A stretch of 7,870 nt of DNA from the NCBI GenBank assembly GCA_020050895.1, contig JAGVJW010000255.1, positions 1 through 7,870 of the forward strand. Reading direction: 5' to 3'. The DNA comes from a bacterium. Lineage in GTDB: Bacteria > Bacteroidota > Ignavibacteria > Kapaibacteriales > Kapaibacteriaceae. The notes beneath the pieces were generated by a model. The model saw only the letters and a program-made list of their open reading frames with translations. It searched no databases and was not told the origin of the DNA. The first letter of the stretch is position 1. Each line of letters begins with the position of its first letter. Position numbers and translations under genes: made by a program. Below are positions 7,820 to 7,870 of the stretch, piece after piece.

Positions 7820-7870
7820 GCCGGGAGAAACGCCGGGAGAAACGCCGGGAGAAACGCCGGGAGAAACGCC
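7820..7870. repeat. 12-bp tandem repeat array, cut by the window edge
   Basis: The unit GCCGGGAGAAAC is repeated head to tail without a mismatch at 7820-7831, 7832-7843, 7844-7855 and 7856-7867. A fifth copy begins at 7868 and is cut off, so true copy number is unknown. The unit length is a multiple of three, so a reading frame crossing it would encode a four-residue repeat. The array begins 25 bp after the mrdA stop. The unit is GC-rich, unlike the AT-rich bases just before it. There are no spacers, so it is not a CRISPR array. It may be a minisatellite-like intergenic repeat or the end of a neighbouring gene. Confidence 0.93.

Noticed and set aside
7820..7870. CRISPR array
   Set aside because: The 12-bp units are contiguous with no spacers and are far shorter than CRISPR repeats.
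7795..7870. Rho-independent terminator after mrdA
   Set aside because: No stable inverted repeat followed by a T-run was found; the repeat units are direct, not inverted.

Overview
The window (7,870 bp) is protein-coding almost end to end, with five genes. From left to right they are a DNA-repair gene (uvrB, + strand), a family-4 glycosyltransferase on the - strand, and three + strand genes packed as a likely operon: a Wzz-type polysaccharide co-polymerase, an O-antigen ligase/polymerase-like membrane protein, and the cell-elongation transpeptidase PBP2 (mrdA). A 12-bp tandem repeat starts just after mrdA and runs off the right edge. No rRNA, tRNA, CRISPR array or insertion sequence was seen.

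Organism: a Gram-negative rod or filament is suggested, because a Wzz/Wzy-type surface-polysaccharide pair sits beside an elongation PBP2. None of the five genes has a well-placed Shine-Dalgarno sequence. One intergenic octamer matches the TAnnTTTG -7 element described for Bacteroidota. Together these point to the Bacteroidota/Chlorobiota (FCB) group. This is inference from style and remembered family resemblance, not from a database search, and the genus cannot be named.

Layout: uvrB (25-2052) is intact and canonical. The glycosyltransferase gene (3272-2025, -) converges on it, and its last 28 bp lie inside the uvrB 3' end, so no separate terminator fits between them. About 110 bp (3273-3383) separates the glycosyltransferase from the divergent wzz-like gene and must hold the promoters for both directions. 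The wzz-like gene (3384-4496), the Wzy/WaaL-like gene (4515-5843) and mrdA (5848-7794) follow with gaps of 18 and 4 bp. After mrdA come three short TAGAA motifs and then the 12-bp array.

How the genes may work together: the glycosyltransferase would build a glycan on a lipid carrier in the cytoplasm. The Wzy/WaaL-like protein would polymerise or ligate it at the periplasmic face, and the Wzz-like protein would set chain length. PBP2 cross-links lateral-wall peptidoglycan. The unusual point is that PBP2 lies immediately behind the polysaccharide genes with no mreC, mreD or rodA visible on its left side. I see no clear evidence of a wholly new system. The items most worth checking are the wzz-wzy-mrdA linkage and the repeat array at the right edge.
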